A stretch of DNA of 64,000 nt from Hydrogenophaga sp040372165 (GCF_040372165.1 NZ_BAABWG010000001.1:620001-684000), one strand, 5' to 3'. Positions 36,375-45,386 are shown, counted from the first letter of the stretch. The notes: generated by a model from the letters alone, not told the origin. Program-made: numbers and translations.

Positions 36375-37165
36375 GTGGGGTCGAGCCCAAGGGACAGGGT
36401 CCATCGGTCCAGTGTGCCGTTCAGGAGCGGGTCGCCACCGTCACCATTTCAAACCCGCCTCGCTTCAACGCCATGACCCGTGCCATGTGGCGCGACCTCA
36501 AGGCGGTGTTCGAGGGCATCCAGGCAGAAGCGGGCCTCAGACTGGTGGTTCTGGCGGGTGAGGGTCAGCATTTCTGCGCCGGGGGGGACATATCGGAGTA
36601 TCCCGACTTTCGGTTTGATCCGGTGCGGTTGCGTGAATTCCACGAAGACGAAGTCTGGGGTGGCCTGCAGGCCATGCTGGCTTGTGATGTGCCCATCGCC
36701 GCGACGATTCGGGGCAATTGCATGGGTGCTGGTGTCGAAATGGCCAGCTGTTGCGATGTGCGGCTGTCCGAGCGGTCTGCGCGATTTGGGGCGCCTATCG
36801 CGAAGTTGGGGTTTCCGATGGCTCCTCGCGAGGCCCAACTCGTCGCAGGCGCTCTGGGTGAAGCGACGGCAAGAGAGATGCTGCTCACGGGTGCCATTCT
36901 CGACGCACCGGAGATGGCCGGTCGCGGCTTCTTGCAACATCTGGTCGAACCAGACCGCTTTGGGGATGCAGTGGAGCAGCTGGTCAAGCAAGTGGGAGCC
37001 CTGAGTCCGCAAGCTGCCCGGTTGAACAAGCAGACGCTTCGCGCCTTGCAAGCTGGTCGCACGATGGATGACATCTTGCGCACAGCCTATGACTACGCAG
37101 CATCGGCGGAGCATCGAGAGGGTATTTCGTCCTTCCTGGAGAAGCGTCCCGCCAAGTTCGGCTGA
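36371..37165 (+). CDS. Enoyl-CoA hydratase/isomerase family protein
   Basis: Crotonase-fold protein of 264 residues. The core motif LAGEGQHFCAGGDISEYPDF forms the first oxyanion-hole region, and IRGNCMGAGVEMASCCDVRL the second. Where classical hydratases have the first catalytic Glu, here GAGVEMASCCDVR has Glu before the helix, and the second acid position lies in GAPIAKLGF, without an obvious Glu, so activity may not be standard hydration. It is coupled to lgt by an ATGA overlap and is followed 30 bases later by a malonyl-CoA/acyl-CoA ligase, suggesting a small acyl-CoA module. Confidence 0.85.
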   Translation: MSGVEPKGQGPSVQCAVQERVATVTISNPPRFNAMTRAMWRDLKAVFEGIQAEAGLRLVVLAGEGQHFCAGGDISEYPDFRFDPVRLREFHEDEVWGGLQAMLACDVPIAATIRGNCMGAGVEMASCCDVRLSERSARFGAPIAKLGFPMAPREAQLVAGALGEATAREMLLTGAILDAPEMAGRGFLQHLVEPDRFGDAVEQLVKQVGALSPQAARLNKQTLRALQAGRTMDDILRTAYDYAASAEHREGISSFLEKRPAKFG

Positions 37166-37195
37166 CACTTGCGCACCATTTTTTTTCTACCGGTC

Positions 37196-38758
37196 ATGAC
37201 AGAAGCTGCTCAACACAACCTGTATGCCGCATTGCGTGCTGCCTTTCCGAGTGACCTCGATTCAGTGGCGGTGGAGGTGCTTGACGGACCGGGCGAAGGG
37301 CTCCGGTACAGCTGGCAGGATCTGGACAAGGCAGCGGCAAAGCTGGCCAATCTTCTGGACTCGCTTGATCTGCCTGCGGGTGCGCGGATCGCAGTGCAAG
37401 TGGAGAAGTCTGTCGAATGCCTGATGCTCTATCTGGCGGTGCTTCGCGCAGGCTATGTCTATCTGCCGTTGAATACGGCCTACACGGCCAAGGAACTCGA
37501 GTACTTCATCGGCGACGCCGAGCCCTCGGTCCTGGTCTGTACGCCTTGCAATCATGGCTGGGCCAGCAAGCTGGCGTTCAAGGCTGGTGTTGACTGGGTG
37601 TTCACACTGGGAGGCGACCGCGATGGTTCTCTTCTCCAGCGAGCTGCCCATTGCGCTGATGAGCATGAAACTGTGCCTCGCGAAGCTGACGACCTGGCCG
37701 TCATCATCTACACCAGCGGAACAACAGGGCGTAGCAAGGGTGCCATGCTCTCGCACGGCAACATGTTGTCGAACGCGCGCATGCTGAAGGACTACTGGGC
37801 TTGGACGCCTGGCGACGTCTTGATCCATGCGCTTCCGGTTTTTCACGTGCATGGCCTGTTTGTGGCCATTCACGGCGCCTTGCTCAACGCCAGCCCCATG
37901 TTGTGGCTCAACCGTTTCGATGCCGCGAAGGTGGTGGAGGCCATGCCGAGGGCGACCGTGTTCATGGGGGTGCCTACCTTGTACACGCGCATGTTGGCGC
38001 TGCCGGCGCTGACGCGCCAGCAGGCTTCCCATATGCGCCTTTTCGTGTCGGGTTCCGCTCCATTGCTGATGGACACGTTTCGTTCCTGGAAGGAGCGCAC
38101 CGGGCACACGATTCTGGAGCGCTATGGGATGAGTGAGACGGTGATGCTCACGTCCAACCCTTGTGGCCCGGACGCGCGTCACGGCGGCCTGGCTGAGCGC
38201 AGGGGCGGGACGGTGGGATTTCCGCTGCCCGGCGTATCGCTTCGAGTGGTCGATGGAGAAGGAGGCCTCTTGCCGGCAGGAGCGGTCGGCGATATCCAGG
38301 TCTCCGGGCCAAACGTATTCCAGGGGTATTGGCGCATGCCTGAGAAGACTGCGCAGGAATTCACCGTGGATGGCTTCTTCAGGACCGGAGATGTCGGGCA
38401 GGTAGATGCCGATGGCTACGTCACCATTGTCGGACGGAGCAAGGATCTCATCATCTCAGGGGGGTACAACGTGTACCCGGCAGAGATCGAACAGATTCTC
38501 AACGAACTTCAGGGCATGGCAGAGAGCGCGGTCATTGGCATCCCTCATCCGGACTTTGGAGAGGTGGGAGTGGCCCTGCTGGTGCCGCGCGAAGGCGCAT
38601 CTCTGAGCCCGTCAGAGGTTCTGGCTCACTTGAAGTCCTTGTTGGCGAACTACAAGGTCCCCAAGCGCTGCTATGTGGTGGACGAACTGCCCCGCAACAC
38701 CATGGGGAAGGTCCAGAAGAACCTGCTGCGCGAACAATTCAAGAGTACGTTCGCCTGA
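37196..38758 (+). CDS. Malonyl-CoA synthetase-like AMP ligase
   Basis: ANL-superfamily enzyme of 520 residues, most like MatB, which makes malonyl-CoA from malonate, ATP and CoA. The P-loop is IIYTSGTTGRSKGAMLSHGN. Further motifs are ERYGMSET, FFRTGDVG, GRSKDLIISGGYNVYP (A8 hinge) and the C-terminal PRNTMGKVQKNLLR with the catalytic Lys. Substrate assignment to malonate is by overall resemblance; methylmalonate or another short acid is possible. The start at 37196 is chosen over an in-frame TTG at 37169. It is probably co-transcribed with the hydratase gene. Confidence 0.8.
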   Translation: MTEAAQHNLYAALRAAFPSDLDSVAVEVLDGPGEGLRYSWQDLDKAAAKLANLLDSLDLPAGARIAVQVEKSVECLMLYLAVLRAGYVYLPLNTAYTAKELEYFIGDAEPSVLVCTPCNHGWASKLAFKAGVDWVFTLGGDRDGSLLQRAAHCADEHETVPREADDLAVIIYTSGTTGRSKGAMLSHGNMLSNARMLKDYWAWTPGDVLIHALPVFHVHGLFVAIHGALLNASPMLWLNRFDAAKVVEAMPRATVFMGVPTLYTRMLALPALTRQQASHMRLFVSGSAPLLMDTFRSWKERTGHTILERYGMSETVMLTSNPCGPDARHGGLAERRGGTVGFPLPGVSLRVVDGEGGLLPAGAVGDIQVSGPNVFQGYWRMPEKTAQEFTVDGFFRTGDVGQVDADGYVTIVGRSKDLIISGGYNVYPAEIEQILNELQGMAESAVIGIPHPDFGEVGVALLVPREGASLSPSEVLAHLKSLLANYKVPKRCYVVDELPRNTMGKVQKNLLREQFKSTFA

Positions 38759-38821
38759 AGGCAGACTGGCTGGCTGTGCGCATCAAGCGTGAGGCGCGCA
38801 GCCCACTGGGGTCTCTGCTGA

Positions 38822-38841
38822 CTGCCGGGTGATACCGGCAG
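38822..38841. terminator. Hairpin between converging matB-like and uspA genes
   Basis: CTGCCGG (38822-38828) and CCGGCAG (38835-38841) form a 7-bp stem. There is no clear T tract on either side, so the terminator call is weak. Confidence 0.3.
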
Positions 38842-38850
38842 TACCAGGAT

Positions 38851-39294
38851 TTACCTCAACACCAGCACGGGGATGTGCGAATGGGTGAGGACATGTTGCG
38901 TTTCGCTGCCGAGCAACAGGCGCTTGATGCCTTTGCGCCCATGCGATGCCATCACGACCAGATCACTCTTGCTGCGTTTGGCGGCAGAAATGATGGCTTC
39001 TGCCACCAAATCGGATTTGACGGTCATGGGCTTGACCTTGACCTGGCGCTTCTGCCCGAGCGCTTGCACCGCGTTGACGGCTTCCTGCGCTTCAGCCACC
39101 CACTGCTGCTCGATTTTGGCCACTTCCTTTGCCTCAACGGCAACACCACCCTCAAAATAGGTTTGGGGGTACTTGGGCACGACTTTGAGTGCGACCACTT
39201 CAGCGCCTGTGAGGTCGGCCAGGTCAATGGCGTGGTCGACGGCTTTCTTGGACAGTTTGCTGCCGTCAGTGGCAACCAGAATGCGTTTGTACAT
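38851..39294 (-). CDS. Universal stress protein A family
   Basis: Cytoplasmic protein of 147 residues. The N terminus MYKRILVATDGSKLSKKA has the conserved Asp of the nucleotide site, and the C-terminal GRKGIKRLLLGSETQHVL is the Gly-2X-Gly-9X-Gly-Ser ATP-binding motif. It lies divergent from ccoI with an FNR box between them, so induction at low oxygen is likely; usp genes linked to Anr-type regulators are known in other proteobacteria. GAGGAG precedes the start. Confidence 0.92.
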   Translation of the reverse strand: MYKRILVATDGSKLSKKAVDHAIDLADLTGAEVVALKVVPKYPQTYFEGGVAVEAKEVAKIEQQWVAEAQEAVNAVQALGQKRQVKVKPMTVKSDLVAEAIISAAKRSKSDLVVMASHGRKGIKRLLLGSETQHVLTHSHIPVLVLR

Positions 39295-39358
39295 GTGCTC
39301 GAACTCCTCGAAAATCGGGTTGTGTTGTTATAGCCTATCTGGCCTGGCGCGGAGTCGA

Positions 39359-39372
39359 TTGACGTAAATCAA
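39359..39372. promoter_or_regulatory. FNR/Anr box between uspA and ccoI
   Basis: TTGACGTAAATCAA matches the FNR half-sites TTGAT-N4-ATCAA at 9 of 10 positions. Its centre is about 71 bases before uspA and 41 before ccoI. On the uspA strand a TATAAC lies about 26 bases downstream, close to the spacing of a class II FNR promoter. The regulator is encoded about 8.5 kb further on. Confidence 0.82.
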
Positions 39373-39406
39373 GTGACCATGACTGTATCCCGTTTAAGCT
39401 CCCTGC

Positions 39407-41821
39407 ATGAGCGAAGCCGTGTCCCTGTCCTCGTCGGAGATGACAGCAGCGATGTCTTCCACGGCTGACGCCCGTGGCGCGTCCGCACGCCAGGACGACG
39501 GCATATTTGGCGCTCATCGCGGGCCGCTCAATGTCGAGGACGATTTCGCGGTTCTGGACGACCCGGTAGAGCAGGGGGATTTCACGACCTTTGCCGAGCG
39601 AGACGGGCAAGCCACGGCGGAGTCGGTGCTGGTGGTGCAGGGAATGTACTGTGCGGCTTGCGCCGATACGGTTGAATGCGCCTTACAGGGTCTGCCCGGC
39701 GTGACATCTGCGCAGGTCCATGCGGCGACGAGGCGCCTGACACTCCGGTGGGATCCCTCGGCCACGCGAATGTCCTTGCTGGCGCAAGCGGTGGGGCAGA
39801 CCGGGTATCGCCTGCTGCCTCTGCACCAGGCGCTCTCGATCAGCGAGCGGCTCAAAGAAACCCGAATGGCGCTCTGGCGCCTGTTTGTGGCGGGCATCTG
39901 CGCGATGCAGGTCATGATGTATGCGCTTCCGGCCTATGTCACCAGGCCAGGCGAGATTCCTGCCGATATTGATCAGCTGCTTCGTTTTGCCAGCTGGCTG
40001 CTGAGTCTGCCCGTGGTTTTCTTTGCCAGCGGACCGTTCTTTCGCAACGCCTGGAAAGACCTGAAGCGGGTGCGCGTGGGCATGGATACGCCCGTGTCGT
40101 TGGGCATTCTGGTGAGCTTCCTGACCAGTTCTGCTGCGACTTTCGACCCCTCGGGCCCATGGGGTGGTGAGGTCTGGTTCGATTCCATGTCCATGTTCGT
40201 GTTTTTTCTGCTCGGAGGGCGCTATCTCGAGCTGAAGGCTCGGGACCGCACTGCAGGGGCCCTGGACGAACTGATGAATCGCCTGCCGGAAGCGGCTGAG
40301 CGCCAGCGCGATGACGGGCAGTTTGAAACCGTTTCCGCCCGGCGACTGTTGGTTGGTGATGTGGTCAGGGTCGCGGCTGGCATGGCATTCCCTGGTGACG
40401 GGAAGCTGCTGAGCGAAGCAGCGACGGTGGACGAAGCACTGTTGACGGGGGAGTCTGATCCGTTGTCGCGCCATCGGGGTGACGGCGTCATTGCCGGCAG
40501 TCTGAACATCGAAGGCCCGGCGCTGGTTCAACTGGAGCGACTTGGCAAGGACACGCGTTTTTCGCAGATCGTCAGCCTGATGGAGAAGGCCTCTACGGAG
40601 AAGCCACGCCTGGCCGTGCTGGCCGATCGCATTGCCGGCCCCTTCCTGGTGCTGGTGCTGTTGTCTGCTTTGGTGGCTGGTGTCTATTGGTGGCAGGAAG
40701 ACCAAAGCAAGGCGCTGGCCGTAGCGGTCTCGGTCCTGATCGTCACCTGTCCCTGCGCCTTGTCACTGGCCACACCTGCCGCCATGCTTTCTGCCGCGGG
40801 TGCTTTGGCCAAACGAGGGGTACTGGTGCGCAGGCTTCAGGGCTTTGAAGTTCTGGCGGGTGCAGATACGGTGGTGTTCGACAAAACGGGCACGCTGACC
40901 CATGATCAGCTCGCCCTGGGAGAGGTTCGGGTCAGGCCAGGCGAAGACCGGGACGCGATGACACTTGTGGCCGCGGCCATGGGGGGGCATTCCCGCCACC
41001 CTGTGTCACAGGCGATTGCGCGGTCAGCGCAGGATCTGGCAGAGCCGTTGCCTTCGCTGAGCGGCATGCGGGAGGTCGCAGGGCAGGGCCTGGAGGGTCG
41101 ACTGGCCGATGGCACCCGGGTTCGCCTGGGGTCTGCAGCTTTTTGCGATGCCCCCAGTGACGCGACCGACGGCATGCCGGACGGCCCCAAAGCCCATTTG
41201 TGGCTGCAGCACACCGGCTGGGTTGCCAGCTTTGGCTTGGCCGAGTGCTTGCGCAAAGGCGCTGTGACGGCGGTCAAGGCGCTGGAGAGTGAGGGCGTCA
41301 AGAGCCTGCTTCTCTCGGGGGACCGTGCCGCAGCTGCTGAGCGAATCGGCAGGGCGGTCGGCATTGATGCCGTACTGGCTGATGCTTCGCCTGAGGCCAA
41401 GCTCCAGTATCTGGAGTCTTTGCAGTCAGAGGGACGCCAAGTGGTCATGGTGGGTGACGGGCTCAACGATGGCCCGGTACTGGCACGGGCTGACGCCGCA
41501 TTTGCCATGGGGCATGCGGCCGCTTTGGCCCAGGCGCAATCGGATTTCGTCGTGCAAAACGGTGACATCGCGGAAATCGCGAACACCCATTGGCTCGCAA
41601 AACGCACCATGCGTGTTGTCAAGCAAAACCTGGCATGGGCGGGCGCCTATAACGCCATCACGGTACCACTGGCACTTGCAGGCATGATGCCGCCGTGGTT
41701 GGCCGGCCTGGGCATGGCGTCGAGCTCGCTGCTGGTTGTGGTCAATGCGATGCGCCTCTCGGGTGGATCGCCTGCCGATGCACGCCCAGCCGCAGCCAAG
41801 GCCGAAGCGACTGCGCCGTGA
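39407..41821 (+). CDS. ccoI: Copper-transporting P-type ATPase for cbb3 oxidase assembly
   Basis: P1B-type ATPase of 804 residues that exports Cu for loading the cbb3 oxidase. One metal-binding domain near residue 80 has GMYCAACADTVE. The transport motif is CPCALSLATPAAM, the phosphorylation site is DKTGTLTHDQL, the actuator TGES is in LLTGESDPLS, and the hinge is GDGLNDGPVL. The N-terminal extension of about 70 residues before the metal-binding domain is polar. It is followed by ccoS and the oxidase genes, typical of the FixI/CcoI subgroup. Confidence 0.95.
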   Translation: MSEAVSLSSSEMTAAMSSTADARGASARQDDGIFGAHRGPLNVEDDFAVLDDPVEQGDFTTFAERDGQATAESVLVVQGMYCAACADTVECALQGLPGVTSAQVHAATRRLTLRWDPSATRMSLLAQAVGQTGYRLLPLHQALSISERLKETRMALWRLFVAGICAMQVMMYALPAYVTRPGEIPADIDQLLRFASWLLSLPVVFFASGPFFRNAWKDLKRVRVGMDTPVSLGILVSFLTSSAATFDPSGPWGGEVWFDSMSMFVFFLLGGRYLELKARDRTAGALDELMNRLPEAAERQRDDGQFETVSARRLLVGDVVRVAAGMAFPGDGKLLSEAATVDEALLTGESDPLSRHRGDGVIAGSLNIEGPALVQLERLGKDTRFSQIVSLMEKASTEKPRLAVLADRIAGPFLVLVLLSALVAGVYWWQEDQSKALAVAVSVLIVTCPCALSLATPAAMLSAAGALAKRGVLVRRLQGFEVLAGADTVVFDKTGTLTHDQLALGEVRVRPGEDRDAMTLVAAAMGGHSRHPVSQAIARSAQDLAEPLPSLSGMREVAGQGLEGRLADGTRVRLGSAAFCDAPSDATDGMPDGPKAHLWLQHTGWVASFGLAECLRKGAVTAVKALESEGVKSLLLSGDRAAAAERIGRAVGIDAVLADASPEAKLQYLESLQSEGRQVVMVGDGLNDGPVLARADAAFAMGHAAALAQAQSDFVVQNGDIAEIANTHWLAKRTMRVVKQNLAWAGAYNAITVPLALAGMMPPWLAGLGMASSSLLVVVNAMRLSGGSPADARPAAAKAEATAP

Positions 41822-41869
41822 TGGATGATGTCGGCCGAAACGATTTAACTGTCTTTCAGGAGTCATGAC

Positions 41870-42007
41870 ATGGACATTCTTTTCTTGTTGATCCCTCTGT
41901 CTTTGCTGCTTGTCTTTTTGATCATCGGGGTCTTCTGGTGGGCGCTTCAATCCGGCCAGTTCGACAACGTGGAGCGAGAGGGGGAGCGCATTCTGAAGAG
42001 CGATTGA
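41870..42007 (+). CDS. ccoS: cbb3 oxidase maturation protein CcoS
   Basis: Short gene of 45 residues. An N-terminal membrane helix (MDILFLLIPLSLLLVFLIIG) is followed by VFWWALQSGQFDNVEREG, the conserved FWWAxxxGQFDD-type motif of CcoS, and a charged end. CAGGAG at 41857-41862 supports the start. CcoS is needed for cofactor insertion into cbb3 oxidase. An FNR box overlaps its stop codon. Confidence 0.92.
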   Translation: MDILFLLIPLSLLLVFLIIGVFWWALQSGQFDNVEREGERILKSD

Positions 42008-42017
42008 CTTAAGTCAA
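42004..42017 (+). promoter_or_regulatory. FNR/Anr box upstream of ccoNOQP
   Basis: TTGACTTAAGTCAA is a fully symmetrical FNR-type site overlapping the ccoS stop. A weak -10 candidate (GACACT, near 42040) lies about 22 bases downstream, giving a centre near -41.5 for a start around 42052, the class II position. Confidence 0.85.
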
Positions 42018-42076
42018 GGCGCCTCAGGGGCACTCTGGAGACACTTCAAAGCGGTGACATTTATGAGGAGTTCTGT

Positions 42077-43522
42077 ATGTCCGGCATAACAAAGACCGAC
42101 AGTTCGGCGGTCTATAACGACAGCGTTGTTCGCTGGTTTGCCATTGCGTCCGTCGTGTACGGCGTGGTTGGCATGCTGGTGGGCGTGATCATCGCTGCTC
42201 AGCTGACTTGGCCCGAGTTGAACATGGGCATTGAGTGGATCACTTACGGTCGTCTGCGACCGCTGCATACCAATGCGGTGATCTTTGCGTTCGGTGGTAG
42301 CGTTTTGTTCGCCACCAGCTACTACGTGGTGCAACGCACCTGTCATACAAAACTGTTCCTGAACTCGCTGGCCTGGTTCACCTTCATCGGCTGGAACCTT
42401 GCCATCGTCGGCGCGGTGATCACGCTGCCGCTGGGGATCACGACCGGTAAGGAATACGCTGAACTCGAGTGGCCGATCGACTTGCTGATCACCGTCACCT
42501 GGGTGGCCTATGCCATCGTGTTCTTCGGCACCATCGGCATCCGCAAGGTTCGTCACATCTATGTGGCCAACTGGTTCTTCGGTGCCTTCATCATCGCCGT
42601 GGCCCTGCTGCACATCGTGAACAGCGCTGAGCTGCCAGTGAGCGCATGGAAGTCCTACTCGGCCTACGCCGGCGTTCAGGATGCCATGGTGCAATGGTGG
42701 TACGGCCACAATGCGGTGGGCTTCTTCCTGACTGCAGCCTTCCTGGGCATGATGTATTACTTCATCCCCAAGCAGGCCGAGCGCCCCGTGTACTCGTATC
42801 GCCTGTCGATCGTGCACTTCTGGGCCCTGATCTTCACTTACATGTGGGCAGGTCCTCACCACCTTCACTACACCGCGCTGCCAGACTGGACCCAGTCCAT
42901 CGGCATGGTCTTCTCGCTCATCCTGCTGGCTCCCAGCTGGGGCGGCATGATCAACGGCATCATGACCCTCTCCGGTGCATGGCACAAGCTGCGTGATGAC
43001 CCCATCCTGCGCTTCCTGATTGTTTCCCTGTCTTTCTACGGCATGTCGACCTTCGAAGGCCCGATGATGTCCATCAAGACGGTGAACGCCCTGTCTCACT
43101 ACACCGACTGGACCGTTGGTCACGTGCACTCTGGTGCCCTGGGCTGGGTGGGCCTGGTGTCCATGGGCTCCCTGTACTACCTGATTCCTCGCCTGTTCGG
43201 TCAGAAGAAGATGTACTCCGTGCCCGCCATTGAACTGCACTTCTGGGTGGCCACCATCGGTATCGTGCTGTACATCGCTGCGATGTGGATCGCCGGTGTG
43301 ATGCAAGGCCTGATGTGGCGCTCCATCAACCCCGATGGCAGCCTTACCTACACCTTCGTCGAGTCCGTGAAAGCCACTTTCCCGTTCTACGTGATTCGCC
43401 TGCTTGGTGGTTTGCTGTACCTCGGCGGCATGGTGCTCATGCTCTGGAACGTGATCATGACAGCACTGCAAGGCCGAGCTGAGCCGGTGCGTATTCCCGC
43501 TCCCAGCGCAGCACAGGCTTAA
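42077..43522 (+). CDS. ccoN: cbb3-type cytochrome c oxidase subunit I
   Basis: Catalytic subunit of the high-affinity terminal oxidase, carrying haem b and the haem b3-CuB centre in the inner membrane. It has 481 residues and about twelve helices. Conserved His-bearing segments are PLHTNAVIFAFGG, WWYGHNAVGFFLT (CuB ligands), WAGPHHLHYTALPDW and VGHVHSGALGWVG. A strong GAGGAG precedes the start. It is the first gene of ccoNOQP. Confidence 0.97.
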   Translation: MSGITKTDSSAVYNDSVVRWFAIASVVYGVVGMLVGVIIAAQLTWPELNMGIEWITYGRLRPLHTNAVIFAFGGSVLFATSYYVVQRTCHTKLFLNSLAWFTFIGWNLAIVGAVITLPLGITTGKEYAELEWPIDLLITVTWVAYAIVFFGTIGIRKVRHIYVANWFFGAFIIAVALLHIVNSAELPVSAWKSYSAYAGVQDAMVQWWYGHNAVGFFLTAAFLGMMYYFIPKQAERPVYSYRLSIVHFWALIFTYMWAGPHHLHYTALPDWTQSIGMVFSLILLAPSWGGMINGIMTLSGAWHKLRDDPILRFLIVSLSFYGMSTFEGPMMSIKTVNALSHYTDWTVGHVHSGALGWVGLVSMGSLYYLIPRLFGQKKMYSVPAIELHFWVATIGIVLYIAAMWIAGVMQGLMWRSINPDGSLTYTFVESVKATFPFYVIRLLGGLLYLGGMVLMLWNVIMTALQGRAEPVRIPAPSAAQA

Positions 43523-43537
43523 AGAAGGAGAACAACA

Positions 43538-44227
43538 ATGTCTGATCATTCGACACCAAAAGGCTTTACGCACGAGCGTATCGAGACCAGCAACTTCCTG
43601 ATGATTGTCCTGGTGACCCTGGTGGTTGCCATCGGCGGCATCGTGGAAATCGTTCCGCTGTTCTTCCAGAAATCCACCACCCAGCCTATCGAGGGCCTCA
43701 AGCCCTACACGGCGCTGCAGGTGGCAGGCCGGGACATCTATGTGCGTGAAGGTTGCTACAACTGCCACTCGCAGATGATTCGTCCCTTCCAGGCGGAAAC
43801 CCTCCGCTACGGTCCTTACTCCGTGGCTGGCGAGTTCGTGTACGACCACCCCTTTCAGTGGGGTTCCAAGCGTACCGGTCCTGATCTGGCCCGTGTGGGT
43901 GGGCGCTACTCTGACGAGTGGCACCGCGTTCACCTGAACAACCCACGCGATGTGGTCCCTGAGTCCAACATGCCGGCTTACCCCTGGCTGGCTGGTCGCA
44001 ACGTGGACGCCGAGAGCCTGCCCAAGCACATGGAAGCCCTGCGCACGCTGGGTGCCCCCTATACCGATGAAGAAATCGCCGGTGCGACGGAGGCCGCCAA
44101 GGGCAAGACAGAGCTCGACGCACTGATCGCCTACCTGCAGGTTCTGGGTACTGCGCGCAGCGCATCCACTCTGGCGGCCCAGGAAAAAACCGCTGCAGCA
44201 GATGCTGCACCCGCAGCCAGCAACTAA
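43538..44227 (+). CDS. ccoO: cbb3-type cytochrome c oxidase subunit II
   Basis: Membrane-anchored mono-haem cytochrome c that passes electrons to CcoN. It has 229 residues. One helix lies at about 20-45 (LMIVLVTLVVAIGGIVEIV), and the haem site is EGCYNCHSQMIRPF. NMPAYPWLAG provides the probable Met ligand. The C terminus is an Ala-rich extension. It starts 15 bases after ccoN. Confidence 0.96.
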   Translation: MSDHSTPKGFTHERIETSNFLMIVLVTLVVAIGGIVEIVPLFFQKSTTQPIEGLKPYTALQVAGRDIYVREGCYNCHSQMIRPFQAETLRYGPYSVAGEFVYDHPFQWGSKRTGPDLARVGGRYSDEWHRVHLNNPRDVVPESNMPAYPWLAGRNVDAESLPKHMEALRTLGAPYTDEEIAGATEAAKGKTELDALIAYLQVLGTARSASTLAAQEKTAAADAAPAASN

Positions 44228-44239
44228 AGGACAACGACC

Positions 44240-44377
44240 ATGGATATCAATGATCTTCGGAGCATCGTCACCACGGTCAGCCTGCTGACATTTGTGGGTA
44301 TCGTGATCTGGGCATGGTCGAAGCGCAATCAGGCGGCATTTGATGAGGCAGCACAGCTGCCCTTCAATGAAGACTGA
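44240..44377 (+). CDS. ccoQ: cbb3-type oxidase subunit CcoQ
   Basis: 45-residue protein (begins MDINDLRSIVTTV). It has a single membrane helix (TTVSLLTFVGIVIWAW) followed by KRNQAAFDEAAQLPF, the family's cytoplasmic end. It stabilises the association of CcoP with the oxidase. It starts 12 bases after ccoO, preceded by AAAGGA. Confidence 0.92.
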   Translation: MDINDLRSIVTTVSLLTFVGIVIWAWSKRNQAAFDEAAQLPFNED

Positions 44378-44403
44378 GACGCGACAACTACGAGAGAAAT
44401 ATC

Positions 44404-45315
44404 ATGAGCGATTTCACTAGCGATTTCTGGCATTGGTTCGTCATGCTCGCCAGCCTGGTCAGCATCCTCGCCTGCGCGGTCTTGCTGTGGGTAAGCGGCA
44501 CGGCAAAAGTCAAGCCGGCTGCCGACAACACCACTGGCCACGTTTGGGACGGCGACCTGCAAGAGATGAACAACCCGCTGCCCAAGTGGTGGGTCTATCT
44601 GTTCATCATTACCGTGGTTTTTGCACTGGTCTATGGTGCGATGTACCCCATGTTCGGCAAGTTCGCCGGCGCCCTGGGCTGGTCCTCGGCTGGGCAGCAC
44701 GCCACTGAAGTGACGAAGATGGAAGAGAACATCGCTCCCATCTACGCCAAGTTCGACGGCATGACGCCTGAGCAGATCGCAGGAGATGCACAGGCCCAGG
44801 CCATCGGTGAGCGCCTGTTCCTGAATTACTGCGCCCAGTGCCATGGCTCCGATGCTCGCGGCAGCAAGAGCTTCCCCAACCTCGCCGATGGTGACTGGCT
44901 GGGCGGCGAAGGTGCTGATTACATTCAGGCGACCATTGCCAACGGTCGCACCGGCGTCATGCCTCCCATGGCCGCAGCCCTGGGCACTGCGGACGACGTT
45001 CGCAACGTGGCCAACTACGTGCTCAGCCTCTCTGGAAGCCCGCACGACGAAGTCGCTGCAACTGCCGGCAAGGCCAAGTTTGCCGCCTGCGCTGCCTGCC
45101 ACGGCATGGACGGCAAGGGCATGCAGGCGGTGGGTGCTCCCAACCTGACCGATGACACCTGGCTCCATGGCTGGGGCGAGGATGCGGTTGTTCGGGCCAT
45201 CACCGACGGTTTCAACAACAACATGCCGCCTCAGGCTGCTCTGCTCAACGAGTCTCAGATCAAGGTGCTCGGCGCCTATGTCTGGGGTCTGTCGAACAGT
45301 CCATCGGCCAACTGA
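44404..45315 (+). CDS. ccoP: cbb3-type cytochrome c oxidase subunit III (di-haem)
   Basis: Membrane-anchored di-haem cytochrome c, the entry point for electrons. It has 303 residues. Two N-terminal helices are followed by periplasmic cytochrome domains with haem sites CAQCHGSD and CAACHGMD. NNPLPKWWVYLF lies before the second helix and is diagnostic of CcoP. It is the last gene of ccoNOQP, ended by a strong terminator. Confidence 0.96.
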   Translation: MSDFTSDFWHWFVMLASLVSILACAVLLWVSGTAKVKPAADNTTGHVWDGDLQEMNNPLPKWWVYLFIITVVFALVYGAMYPMFGKFAGALGWSSAGQHATEVTKMEENIAPIYAKFDGMTPEQIAGDAQAQAIGERLFLNYCAQCHGSDARGSKSFPNLADGDWLGGEGADYIQATIANGRTGVMPPMAAALGTADDVRNVANYVLSLSGSPHDEVAATAGKAKFAACAACHGMDGKGMQAVGAPNLTDDTWLHGWGEDAVVRAITDGFNNNMPPQAALLNESQIKVLGAYVWGLSNSPSAN

Positions 45316-45325
45316 TACTGGCACC

Positions 45326-45353
45326 AAGCCCGGGGCCATCCCCGGGCTTTTTT
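45326..45353 (+). terminator. Terminator after ccoP
   Basis: GCCCGGGG and CCCCGGGC form a perfect 8-bp stem with CCAT loop, followed by six T. Confidence 0.92.
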
Positions 45354-45386
45354 GATATCCGTCCAGATACTCCCGAGAGTTCCAAC

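Noticed and set aside
34770..36404. Long open frame antisense to ilvD and lgt
   Set aside because: Spans two well-supported genes on the other strand and has no domain features.
42014..44029. 671-residue open frame antisense to ccoN and ccoO
   Set aside because: Shadow of two certain genes; composition is rich in His/Gln/Val as expected from the reverse frame.
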